A stretch of 64,000 nt of DNA, from NCBI RefSeq assembly GCF_001529295.1, contig NZ_LLWK01000036.1, forward strand, positions 1-64,000, read 5' to 3'. The position numbers were made by a program, and so were the translations under genes. This document shows positions 18,265 through 25,740 of this stretch, one piece after another (positions within the stretch are counted from its first letter, which is position 1; each line of letters opens with the position of its first letter). Origin of the DNA: Flavobacterium sp. TAB 87 (lineage in GTDB: Bacteria; Bacteroidota; Bacteroidia; Flavobacteriales; Flavobacteriaceae). Under the pieces are notes generated by a model that was not told the DNA's origin, made no database searches, and saw nothing but the letters and a program-made list of their open reading frames with translations.

Positions 18265-18478
18265 CAGTTGTCATACTAGTGTCGGTGGTCAGTTGGCTCA
18301 CGGCAGATAGTACGCCACCAACAACGGCTAGATAGCCTCCTAATGTGACGATCGCGACGGGCAACAGTACAGGAGCTGCGATAATACTACCCCCAACTGT
18401 GGCTAACGTAAGTCCGATTGTTCGAATTATTCTAAAAAATTTAGGAGTAGGAGCCTTAGCTCGTTTAATAATAGTCAT
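18251..18478 (-). CDS. 75-residue membrane protein with glycine-rich hydrophobic segments
   Basis: A basic N-terminus (MTIIKRAKAPTPKFFRIIRT) is followed by one or two hydrophobic, Gly/Ala/Val-rich helices (about residues 20-62, including VGGSIIAAPVLLPVAIVTLG) and an acidic tail TDTSMTTDANE. The form recalls small holin-like proteins. It lies between the DUF5675 gene and the 60-residue membrane gene in a tight cluster. I cannot name a family. Confidence 0.65.
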   Translation of the reverse strand: MTIIKRAKAPTPKFFRIIRTIGLTLATVGGSIIAAPVLLPVAIVTLGGYLAVVGGVLSAVSQLTTDTSMTTDANE

Positions 18479-18510
18479 AATTTCTATATTTTTACAATTC
18501 CTTCTAGGAA

Positions 18511-18906
18511 TTAAGATTGAACAAGTAATAAAACACTCTCTTTAGCATCAAGCTCTTTATAAACTAGATGGCTAAGCTTACTAAAAGCCTTTCTTGACGC
18601 TAGCCCTAAACCAGCTCCCGAGACTTGGGTTACTGGAGCAATGCAGCCTTGTAGTTCTGCTAAGGCATTATTAGCAGGATGAAACAGTATCAAGTTTCTT
18701 TGGGGAACATCCAATAGTTGTAAATGCCTCCCAAAACGGCTACTGTAACGCTTTTCTACAAAATATTCACCTTCAGGAATACAAGACACCCGCTTACAGT
18801 TCTGCTTCCACGGCAATTCTATCGTGAGGCAAATGACCTTTCCGTTACAACTCAAAACCCCGTTTGTTCCTTCTGGAAAATACGTTCGATGCAATATAAG
18901 AACCAT
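18511..18906 (-). CDS. DUF5675 family protein
   Basis: A 131-residue protein with the family features TYFPEGTNGVLSCNGKVICLTIELPWK (in part, residues 8-35), CIPEGEYFVEKRYSSRFG and ILFHPANNALAELQGCIAPV, with a conserved Gly-Cys-Ile and His. The family is found in phages and phage-like loci of Gram-negative bacteria; a peptidoglycan-related role has been considered but is not established. It starts 1 bp after the 251-residue gene and precedes two holin-like genes, so the order recalls a lysis module. The family name is fairly secure, the function is not. Confidence 0.75.
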   Translation of the reverse strand: MVLILHRTYFPEGTNGVLSCNGKVICLTIELPWKQNCKRVSCIPEGEYFVEKRYSSRFGRHLQLLDVPQRNLILFHPANNALAELQGCIAPVTQVSGAGLGLASRKAFSKLSHLVYKELDAKESVLLLVQS

Positions 18907-18907
18907 C

Positions 18908-19663
18908 TTATAAACCGCTAACGGTTACTACAGACAACGGATTATACATACCATTTTTTAAGGTATACATAGTACCATTAACTTCTTGATAGAATTCTAA
19001 ACCCATCACTAGAAACAACGGCTTAGTGCTATTGGGAGTGACAATATTAGAATGAGTAATGGCTACCGTCGGCAGTTTGTTTAGCGGTAAAACAGCAGTT
19101 TCCGTATGAGCCTCCAAAAAGGTCTCAGATTCAAAATCAATTTCAGTTCCAGCAGATAAAATTTTAAAATGGGTCGCGCCACTAGGGGCAACGATCATAT
19201 CAGCGGGAACAAAAGACGGAATTTCGAGTAATATAGCACCCGTGACACGGTTGATACTTGCCTGATAAGGCACGTAAATCGTAGAGTCCAAGGTACTATT
19301 AATATTAAATTCGAAGCCAATTAACAACTCAGCTTCTCCATCAATAACATTGCGCAAACCGCGCACACTGGTAGTGTCAGCCTGAATCACTTTAATCATC
19401 GATTGCGTCAATCGACTAACCATTCTGCTGTCTGCTGCATTTAAAAGTAAAGACCGAATTGACGATCGCAATATTTTTCCTGCTTTACCCGCTCTTCCAA
19501 ATTCGGAACCATTTTCTCGTGTGCGCTGAAAAGCAGGATCGTTAGCAATTCTTTTGGCATCAACTCCTCCTTTTTCTCTAGCCATATGACCATCTTTAGT
19601 CTTATAAAAAGTAATATCGCCGATAGTACCTCTTAATTTAATAATTCCCTTTTGCTGTGCCAT
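18908..19663 (-). CDS. 251-residue conserved-looking protein of unknown function, first gene of orphan cluster
   Basis: The N-terminus reads MAQQKGIIKLRGTIGDITFY and continues with KTKDGHMAREKGGVDAKRIA, a basic segment rich in charged residues. Residues 80-125 are helical (RMVSRLTQSMIKVIQADTTS). The C-terminal half is beta-rich with alternating hydrophobic and polar residues (IYVPYQASINRVTGAILLEI, FKILSAGTEIDFESETF), like an immunoglobulin-type or tail-fibre-type domain. No signal peptide is visible. From memory, near-identical proteins recur in Flavobacteriia as hypotheticals, often with a DUF5675 gene. It heads a four-gene leftward cluster with 1-bp to overlapping spacing after it. Confidence 0.75.
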   Translation of the reverse strand: MAQQKGIIKLRGTIGDITFYKTKDGHMAREKGGVDAKRIANDPAFQRTRENGSEFGRAGKAGKILRSSIRSLLLNAADSRMVSRLTQSMIKVIQADTTSVRGLRNVIDGEAELLIGFEFNINSTLDSTIYVPYQASINRVTGAILLEIPSFVPADMIVAPSGATHFKILSAGTEIDFESETFLEAHTETAVLPLNKLPTVAITHSNIVTPNSTKPLFLVMGLEFYQEVNGTMYTLKNGMYNPLSVVTVSGL

Positions 19664-19900
19664 AATTACTGTGTGTTATAATAATAAAAGTTAAAATGTT
19701 AGGTACATTTCTTCAAACCGTATAAAACCAAATTCGATGCATCTAAAAGCGGATTTATACTACAAAGCTTTAACTATTTTACTGTAAATCAAAATACTAA
19801 CATTCAGAAAGGACCATTACAGACCAACATAACCGAAAAGGCCTCTTTTAGTCACTCCAAATTGTCCTTTATTTTTACAGCGCGCTAAATATGTTATATA
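19664..19900. other. Intergenic stretch between orphan cluster and tra remnant
   Basis: About 240 bp with no ORF. It must contain the promoter of the leftward cluster. A tandem repeat begins at 19901 and the traJ homology at about 19961, so the break that destroyed the left part of the conjugation operon lies around here. Confidence 0.4.
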
Positions 19901-19944
19901 GATAATGCATGGATAATGCATGGATAGTGTATGGATAGTGCATG
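19901..19944. repeat. Four tandem 11-bp repeats
   Basis: Four head-to-tail copies of GATAATGCATG, the last two carrying A-to-G (GATAGTG...) changes and one a C-to-T. The unit contains the palindrome ATGCAT and is 11 bp, about one helical turn, so a bound protein would meet each copy on the same face. The array ends about 17 bp before the truncated traJ begins. Confidence 0.9.
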
Positions 19945-19960
19945 GAAATTGAACAGTTGA

Positions 19961-20428
19961 AGAAGTACTTTTCAACTCATTGTGCTTTCCATATTAGGTC
20001 CTCTTGTTTTTGGAATAGCCGTTTTTGATGGATTTCAACACACATTAACCGTTTGGCTTGCTGGGTATATTAATATTTACCTCTGGCTTCCGGTGGCGAA
20101 TATCTTCGGGGGAATTATGGGAAAAATTCAAGAACAAATGTTGACTATTGATATTTCACAAGTAAACAATTATGGGAGTACATTTTTCAGTAGAACCGAC
20201 ATGGCCTATCTCATTTTCATAATTATCGGAATGGTTGGGTAATTCACTGTTCCCTCTATAGCCAATTATATTGTTCATGTTGGCGCCTTAGGTCAAAAAG
20301 TAACCAGTGTATTTGGTGGCTCGAGCACGATAGTGATTAGTAAAGCAACTCAAGGAGCAGGAATGGTTCTAGATTCCATGCGAAATGCTGCGGGCAAAAT
20401 GTCACAAAGTATGTCTTCGGCAAATTCG
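19961..20428 (+). pseudogene. traJ: Truncated conjugation gene traJ (C-terminal part)
   Basis: The frame reads ILGPLVFGIAVFDGFQHTLT then GYINIYLWLPVANIFGGIMG and FSRTDMAYLIFIIIGMVG, the conserved C-terminal membrane region of Bacteroidetes conjugative-transposon TraJ. The N-terminal two thirds are missing; an in-frame TGA stands at 19958-19960. A second in-frame TAA at 20240-20242 replaces the usual Tyr of the VGYFTVPS motif, after which the text resumes in frame with FTVPSIANYIVHV. From about 20429 the frame runs straight into traN sequence. It is a dead relic of a mating-pair-formation operon. Confidence 0.85.
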
Positions 20429-21163
20429 AACGAGTTACGTGTTGCCACTAATAAAACGACCAGTTTGGTATTTCCCTTTGCAATTGTAAGCGTGGATAAA
20501 GGCAGTGAAGCGATAGTGGTGGATAAAGCGAAAGGCGTTGAAAATATACTTTTGGTAAAAGCTTATGAGAGTGATTTTGTACCAACTAATCTAACGATTG
20601 TCACCGCTGACGGAAACCTCTATAGTTTTATTGTCAATTTTAGTGAGAGTAACCCCAACATTAATCGAGTTGTAACTGCTGAACTTGCAGTGAAACAAGA
20701 AGTAGTTTTTTCGCCAGAGATAGAAAATAAAAGTAAAATAGCCCGCAACGCCAACTTATGTTTATTGAAAACCAAATTTCTTAAAGGACTTGAATGCAAA
20801 GAATTTGACTTGGGATTGCAAGTAACGGGGATTTACATTCAAGATGAGCTATTCTATTTTCGACTTCATTTGACTAACGATTCGATGATCAATTTCGAGG
20901 TGGATCAACTGCGTTTTTTTATTCGTGATCAAAAGAAAAGTAAACGAACAGCTTCACAGGAGTTAGAAATTATACCAATCGGAATATTTGACTCCATTAC
21001 CAATGTGCCTGGTGAATCTGAAATAGATAGGGTAGTGGTGGTGCCCAAATTTACTATTTCTAATAAAAAGTATCTAGTTATACAACTGGTGGAAAAGAAT
21101 GGAACAAGACAAGTTTCGATTAAATTAAATCGAAGAGCTTTAACAAAAATTCTTCCCTTGTAA
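20429..21163 (+). pseudogene. traN: Truncated conjugation gene traN, fused in frame to the traJ remnant
   Basis: From about residue LRVATNKTTSLVFPFAIVSV this is TraN (DUF4138) of Bacteroidetes conjugative transposons, with KAKGVENILLVKAYESDF and LTIVTADGNLYSFIVNFSES following, through to the normal C-terminal part. The TraN signal peptide is absent and the frame is continuous with the end of traJ. A deletion has therefore removed traK, traM and the traN start, which usually lie between them. An ORF from GTG at 20333 to 21163 (276 codons) is open, but without a signal peptide the product could not reach the transfer complex. Confidence 0.85.
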
Positions 21164-21201
21164 GTGCTACAAAAGATTATTAATTCTAAAATTATAACGT
21201 T

Positions 21202-22002
21202 ATGAATCAGAAAAATTTCGAATTTTTACGCGACCAGATTAAATTCACTGGTTTTGGTGCAGGCTTAGAAAATGCCTTGCAGCAAAAAATAAAAGAAGGA
21301 ACTCCTACTTTTCAATTAGAGCATTCTGGAAAGTTTAATACTGATCAAGTCAGTGCTTCCTTGCAATTTAAAAAATCAGAACAGACCGACATGTATTTTT
21401 TTAATTCCTATAAAGTTGACTTAAAAAAAGAAGCTGGGGGAACTGCTTTGTCTCAAAATTTTTACATCAATAAAGAAAACAACATCACCTTGAAAGAGGC
21501 CTATAATCTTATGGATGGAAGAGCAGTAAATAAAGATTTGAAAAATGCAGAAGGGCAAGTGTATAATGCATGGTTGAAAATGGATTTTAAAGAATCGGAT
21601 GCCAGTGGCAATTTTAAAATGCAACAGTACCATCAAAATTATGGTTACGATTTGGAGGCAACACTCTCTAAATAAGCCATTAAAGAATTGGAAACACCCG
21701 ATTATAAAGACAGTCTTTTAGCATCTTTGAAAAAAGGAAACATGCAGTCTGTTAAATTTAAAGTCAATGGGGAAGAGGTAAAACAGTTCGTCGAAGCAAA
21801 CCCTCATTTTAAAACAGTGAATGTTTATGATGATAGTATGAAGCGCATTAGTACCAGAGAAGTCAAAGAGCAAAAGGTGGGCGAAGGTCAAAAGGAGCAA
21901 AGTGCTAAAGATCTTAAAAAAGATAAAAAGGAAGAAAATGCAGTGGCATTGGATGAATCTTCAAAAAAAAAGCCTAGAAAAAAACAGTCGAAAGCAATCT
22001 AA
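21202..22002 (+). pseudogene. Conjugative-element protein of unknown function, split by an ochre codon
   Basis: Two same-frame pieces, 21202-21675 (157 codons) and the continuation to 22002. The first begins MNQKNFEFLRDQIKFTGFG and includes NNITLKEAYNLMDGRAVNK; the second continues IKELETPDYKDSLL and SVKFKVNGEEVKQFVEANPH, ending in a Lys-rich tail. From memory such proteins occur near conjugation genes of Bacteroidetes elements. The stop (TAA at 21673-21675) interrupts otherwise continuous text, probably at a former Tyr codon. An ATG for the second part alone is not obvious at the break. Function unknown. Confidence 0.75.
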
Positions 22003-22008
22003 TTTATT

Positions 22009-22302
22009 ATGGATCAGTCAAATTCCTTTTCGAATTTCTTTGTAGGTATTCAAAATGATTTCCGAATCAGTACCACACATATTGCCATATATATGGCTTT
22101 GTTGCAAAGCAGAGTTGAGAGGGGTTTTGCTAATCCTATCCAAGTGTTTGCTAAAGAGGTTATGCCCATTGCAAAAGTATCCTCACAAAGAACCTACAAT
22201 AAAATACTCCACGATCTTAATGATTACGGGTACATTAAATACGTAATATCCTTTAAGAAAAATGAAGGGAGTAAAATTTATTTTACGGACAATACTGACT
22301 AG
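22009..22302 (+). CDS. 97-residue winged-helix-like element protein
   Basis: The central region RISTTHIAIYMALLQSRVER, then AKVSSQRTYNKILHDLNDYG and YIKYVISFKKNEGSKIYFT, has the pattern of a helix-turn-helix followed by a beta wing: a resident helix, a recognition helix after VSSQRTY, then two strands. It resembles the gene at 22629-22949 and is probably a paralogue. It starts 6 bp after the split element gene. Proteins of this type are frequent next to the integrase of Bacteroidetes elements; a regulatory role in transfer or excision is inference. Confidence 0.65.
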   Translation: MDQSNSFSNFFVGIQNDFRISTTHIAIYMALLQSRVERGFANPIQVFAKEVMPIAKVSSQRTYNKILHDLNDYGYIKYVISFKKNEGSKIYFTDNTD

Positions 22303-22369
22303 GGAATCAGCGACTGTTTTGGATATAGCGATGCAATTTTTAGTTTTTTAATTTTTGAAAGATGAAATC

Positions 22370-22651
22370 ATGAGCGAAATTATAACAAAGGAAGACTTAA
22401 TCCAGTTTGGATTGCATTTAAGAAATGACATTTACAATGTTCTTACAAGCAAATCGAGAGAAACGGATTTATTCAGTCCAAAATGGTTAAAAAGTAGGGC
22501 AGTTAGAAAAATGATGGACATGTCTGCAGGTTCAATACAAAACCTTAGGGTGACTGGTAAAGTGCGATATAAAAAAGTGCTTGGATCTTATTATTACAAT
22601 AAAAAAGACCTTGAAAAATTATTTAAAAATGCTAAAGAAAACCAAGAGTAA
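22370..22651 (+). CDS. Excisionase/MerR-type helix-turn-helix protein
   Basis: A 93-residue protein from the ATG at 22370; an in-frame TTG at 22355 is a less likely start. The C-terminal half carries a Xis-type helix-turn-helix: FSPKWLKSRAVRKMMDMSAG, then SIQNLRVTGKVRYKKVLGSY and YYNKKDLEKLF. These single-domain proteins are usual partners of tyrosine recombinases in Bacteroidetes elements and may act as recombination directionality factors or regulators. It overlaps the next gene by 23 bp. Confidence 0.8.
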   Translation: MSEIITKEDLIQFGLHLRNDIYNVLTSKSRETDLFSPKWLKSRAVRKMMDMSAGSIQNLRVTGKVRYKKVLGSYYYNKKDLEKLFKNAKENQE

Positions 22652-22949
22652 AGCAGAAAAATTTATTCAATATATCAATATTTTATCAGAAGATACGAGA
22701 TTAAATGTTTGGCATTTAGCAATCCTGGTTGCAATCCTGCAATTGGGATATAAACAGAGACAAAAGCGTTTAATCAGCGTAAGTCGAAGCAGAATCATGT
22801 CTTTATCTCATGTGCAAACTTTACCAACCTATCACAAATATTTCAATGAACTTCAAAATTTTGGATATATAATGTACACACCTTCCTACCATCCTGGATA
22901 TCGAAGTGTAGTGAAATTAACTATAAAAGCCCGTAAAGCGGGCTTTTAA
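22629..22949 (+). CDS. 106-residue winged-helix-like protein, paralogous to the 22009 gene
   Basis: The ATG at 22629 overlaps the end of the excisionase-type gene by 23 bp, a usual spacing for coupled small genes. The text NVWHLAILVAILQLGYKQRQ, LPTYHKYFNELQNFGYIMYT and PSYHPGYRSVVKLT parallels the 22009 protein: hydrophobic helix, recognition helix, then the LxxFGYIxY wing. The N-terminus is basic (MLKKTKSKAEK). The last codons lie inside a terminator hairpin. Function is inferred to be DNA binding within the element. Confidence 0.65.
   Translation: MLKKTKSKAEKFIQYINILSEDTRLNVWHLAILVAILQLGYKQRQKRLISVSRSRIMSLSHVQTLPTYHKYFNELQNFGYIMYTPSYHPGYRSVVKLTIKARKAGF
22925..22947 (+). terminator. Rho-independent terminator overlapping the stop of the small regulator gene
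   Basis: Stem AAAAGCCCG / CGGGCTTTT with a 5-nt loop. It forms the last codons of the gene ending at 22949 and ends the rightward element transcript. The leftward integrase gene ends 70 bp further on; by symmetry the stem could also serve that strand. Confidence 0.75.
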
Positions 22950-23018
22950 TATTTTATACCATTTCATTCTTAAATGTTGTAATCGACTATTTACAATTAT
23001 TAACTTCATAAGCAAGAA

Positions 23019-24320
23019 TTACATATTGTACTTTTCCTTTATAGTCTTTATTTCTTTTTCCAAGCGATTAAGAACAGCAAGATCAGATTCCAGGATTTCT
23101 GTTTTAGGTTTATTAATACGCATATTAAGCATTGCCATTTCATGCCCAATTGTAACTTGTTCTGTAATTGCATAAGCCTCTGTTTGTTTAACAGATTGAT
23201 GTCCTAACATTTCCTTGACTATATGAATAGGAACATTGTTTTTTAATGTCACTGTACTCGCAAAAGTTCGACGAGCCATATGGGTATTCAATGTGAATGG
23301 AAACCCGCAAAGATTAGCTATTTCTTTTAGATATTCGTTCATTTTCTGGTTAGAAGATACTGGTAAAACAGTAGAACGTTGCAAGCACAAAGGATGTTCT
23401 TTATATTTTTTAGTTAAAGCAAGTGCTTGCGGCAGCAGTGGTATATTAGTTTTAGATCCTGATTTTTGTCTTTCAGACATGATCCACAGTTCTCCATCGA
23501 TTCCTTTTTTAATATCAGTTTTTTTTAATTGATAAGCATCAATATATGCTAAGCCTGTGTAGCACTGGAAAACGAATACGTCGCGAACAATATTTAATCG
23601 ATCTGTCGTAAAATAATGTCTTTCTAGCTCATATAGTTCTTGTGTAGTTAAAGGGTTTTTAAAAATTTTTGTTTTTTTACTTTTAAAATTTTTGAAAGGA
23701 TCTTTTATAATAATTTCTTTATCAAGAGCTCTGATAACAATTTTCTTAAAATTGGCTATATACTTGAGCGTTGTGTTGTTGCTACAATTCCTAACTGTTC
23801 TCAGAAAAAATTCGAAATCCTTAATAAACTCTAGATTAAGTTCTGAGAATTCTAAATCATCGGCATTAAATTTGATCTTGATAAATTTTGTAAGATGATT
23901 AAATGTAATAGTGAATCGATCCAGTGTTCCTTCTGCGTAACCACGACCAATTAAAGAGGTCATTTCATCATTATGTTTTTTAAACTCCTCCAATACCTTA
24001 ACTCGTGGAGAAATATTTCCCAAAACATAATCCATTATCTTTTGCGAGGTTAGGGGTTTACCACTATACATAATCTCTGTTCTGTACTCATTGATTTTCA
24101 GAATCAATGCATCTAAAAAAAAGTTAAGCACTCTGGCATCTTCCTTGCTTCCTATAGCTCTCTCGACTTTCTGATCCCAACGTTTGTGCTCCCATTTACG
24201 TTTTGTGGATATTTCCTTGGGGATGCCATCAACTGTAACCCTAAGGTAGATGCTTCTAAAATTACTTTCTGTACGGGGACTCTTAAGAAAAAATGCCAAC
24301 CCAAAGCTGCTTTCTAACAT
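23019..24320 (-). CDS. Tyrosine-type recombinase/integrase
   Basis: A 433-residue site-specific recombinase. An arm-binding domain covers about residues 1-95 (start MLESSFGLAFFLKSPRTESN), a SAM-like core-binding domain about 105-205 (EEFKKHNDEMTSLIGRGYAE), and the catalytic domain about 220-420. Catalytic features: HMARRTFAS (His-x-x-Arg), MLGHQSVKQTEAYA (His and the nucleophilic Tyr). The usual first arginine position reads CYTGLAYIDAYQ with Ala, a variant known in Bacteroidetes recombinases of the IntDOT type. It is transcribed away from a tRNA-Tyr gene 290 bp upstream, the classical position for an element integrase. The reading frame is intact, so it could still be active although the transfer genes are dead. 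Confidence 0.92.
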   Translation of the reverse strand: MLESSFGLAFFLKSPRTESNFRSIYLRVTVDGIPKEISTKRKWEHKRWDQKVERAIGSKEDARVLNFFLDALILKINEYRTEIMYSGKPLTSQKIMDYVLGNISPRVKVLEEFKKHNDEMTSLIGRGYAEGTLDRFTITFNHLTKFIKIKFNADDLEFSELNLEFIKDFEFFLRTVRNCSNNTTLKYIANFKKIVIRALDKEIIIKDPFKNFKSKKTKIFKNPLTTQELYELERHYFTTDRLNIVRDVFVFQCYTGLAYIDAYQLKKTDIKKGIDGELWIMSERQKSGSKTNIPLLPQALALTKKYKEHPLCLQRSTVLPVSSNQKMNEYLKEIANLCGFPFTLNTHMARRTFASTVTLKNNVPIHIVKEMLGHQSVKQTEAYAITEQVTIGHEMAMLNMRINKPKTEILESDLAVLNRLEKEIKTIKEKYNM

Positions 24321-24421
24321 AATTCAATTTTTTAGATTAATAAATGTAGAATTATATGCGATTCAAATCAAGTCGTTAACGTCGTTTACCCCTTTGTTTA
24401 CAAGGCTTAAGCGGCTATTTT

Positions 24422-24468
24422 GTGGCACATTTTTTATATACCTAAATGTGCCACGATTATGCCACAAA
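24422..24468. promoter_or_regulatory. Inverted GTGGCAC repeats upstream of the integrase, probable recombinase arm sites or operator
   Basis: GTGGCACATTT at 24422-24432 and its exact inverse AAATGTGCCAC at 24444-24454 are followed by a third partial copy, ATGCCAC, from about 24459. Clustered repeats between an integrase gene and a tRNA are typical of integrase arm-type or excisionase sites. The core attachment site itself cannot be identified, as no second copy is seen in the window. Confidence 0.5.
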
Positions 24469-24510
24469 AACTTTGAGTGGTTTTGTAAATTTTGAATAGT
24501 GCAGAAAAGC

Positions 24511-24544
24511 AAAAAAGCCTGCAAATCGTTGGATTTGCAGGCTT
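24511..24544 (-). terminator. Rho-independent terminator of tRNA-Tyr
   Basis: Perfect 13-bp stem AAGCCTGCAAATC (24515-24527) / GATTTGCAGGCTT (24532-24544) with a 4-nt loop. Six adenines at 24511-24516 on the plus strand form the T tract for leftward transcripts. It lies about 70 bp past the 3' end of tRNA-Tyr. Confidence 0.85.
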
Positions 24545-24612
24545 AACACGTTTTTTTGTGGGTTTTTGAAAAGATTGTGAAACCTTGATTTCTTTATCTT
24601 TAGCCCTTTTCG

Positions 24613-24694
<82 letters not shown>

Positions 24695-24872
24695 TTCTAA
24701 TTGCGGCGCTTAACTGTTGCTAAGCGGTTGCAAATATAGGAACTGTTTTGATTTGTACAAACAAAAAAAGCACATTATTTTAATATTATTTTTAATTAAT
24801 TGGTAGTGAATTACATAAAAATAAAATATCTTTTTCAAGTGCTCTTTTCTTCTTATCAAATGGACAATAAAA

Positions 24873-25616
24873 CTACTTTTTCCAATTTAATTCTAGTGCA
24901 AAACAATTCTTTTCGTCTTTAGAAATAGTAAAAACACTTCGGTTTTCAGTATTATTTTCCTGAATTTTTATTTCATCTTGCAAAGAGAGTTCTTTCATAA
25001 AATTCATTTCGAAGCTTTCTATTTTCTGCGTCAGTATCAAACTTGGATCAACATAATCCAAACACCATTCTAAATACTTGACATTATTTACATGATTGAC
25101 AATGTCTAAATCTGATAGAAAGACTATTTTGTTAGAAAGCACTTTGCTATCACTTTTAATATTTATTTTTGAAAAGGACTCTTTAGTCGCTTTTTTTTCA
25201 GGGTAAAGTATGAAATGATCAAAGGGCAAAGCCAATGCTTCTGGACGGCGAATTTTGGTGTTAAAAACAGCCCAAAATGATTCACAGCCGGCTACTTTTT
25301 GCCCTTTAACGTACATTTCTAAGGCGCGAACTGAACGGGAATTCTCTAAACTATTAATCCATGTTTTTACCACAACTGTATCACCTGATTTTGGAAGCGC
25401 GTTTATTTCAACACGCATGCGACTTAAAACCCAAGCCTGATTGAATTCTTGCATGTCTGTAAAACTGATTCCGCCAATTTCAGAATGTGCGGCTGCGGTT
25501 AATTGTAATAAATTGCATAAATCCGTATACTTTAGGTAACCACTTGGCGTGCATTGGGTAAAATTAATTTCCCATTCTTTACTGAGTTCTGAGCTGAAGT
25601 TGGGTGCTATTGGCAT
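24873..25616 (-). CDS. Acyl-ACP thioesterase (FatA/FatB-like)
   Basis: A 247-residue double hot-dog-fold protein that would release fatty acids from acyl carrier protein. The first hot-dog domain (about 5-135) contains YLKYTDLCNLLQLTAAAHSE and WVLSRMRVEINALPKSGDTV. The second (about 150-240) contains the family motif LDIVNHVNNVKYLEWCLDYV with the Asn and His of the catalytic site. The size and order match bacterial acyl-ACP thioesterases of the plant FAT type. It is monocistronic-looking, with miaA upstream across a 124-bp gap. Confidence 0.88.
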   Translation of the reverse strand: MPIAPNFSSELSKEWEINFTQCTPSGYLKYTDLCNLLQLTAAAHSEIGGISFTDMQEFNQAWVLSRMRVEINALPKSGDTVVVKTWINSLENSRSVRALEMYVKGQKVAGCESFWAVFNTKIRRPEALALPFDHFILYPEKKATKESFSKINIKSDSKVLSNKIVFLSDLDIVNHVNNVKYLEWCLDYVDPSLILTQKIESFEMNFMKELSLQDEIKIQENNTENRSVFTISKDEKNCFALELNWKK

Positions 25617-25740
25617 TTGTATTATTTTATATAGAATGTAAAACTAGCTTTTAATATTTATATGAATATTTAAATGATTTGCGACTCAATCGTTTAAATT
25701 TAGCTTTGCTTTAAAGGATGAATTGTAGTAATTTAATAGA

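Noticed and set aside
18082..19663. Complete prophage around the holin-like and DUF5675 genes
   Set aside because: No terminase, portal, capsid or tail genes are nearby; the neighbouring genes belong to a conjugative element and a chromosomal-type regulator.
22355..22369. TTG start of the excisionase-type gene
   Set aside because: The ATG at 22370 is available five codons downstream, and the extra residues add nothing to the domain.
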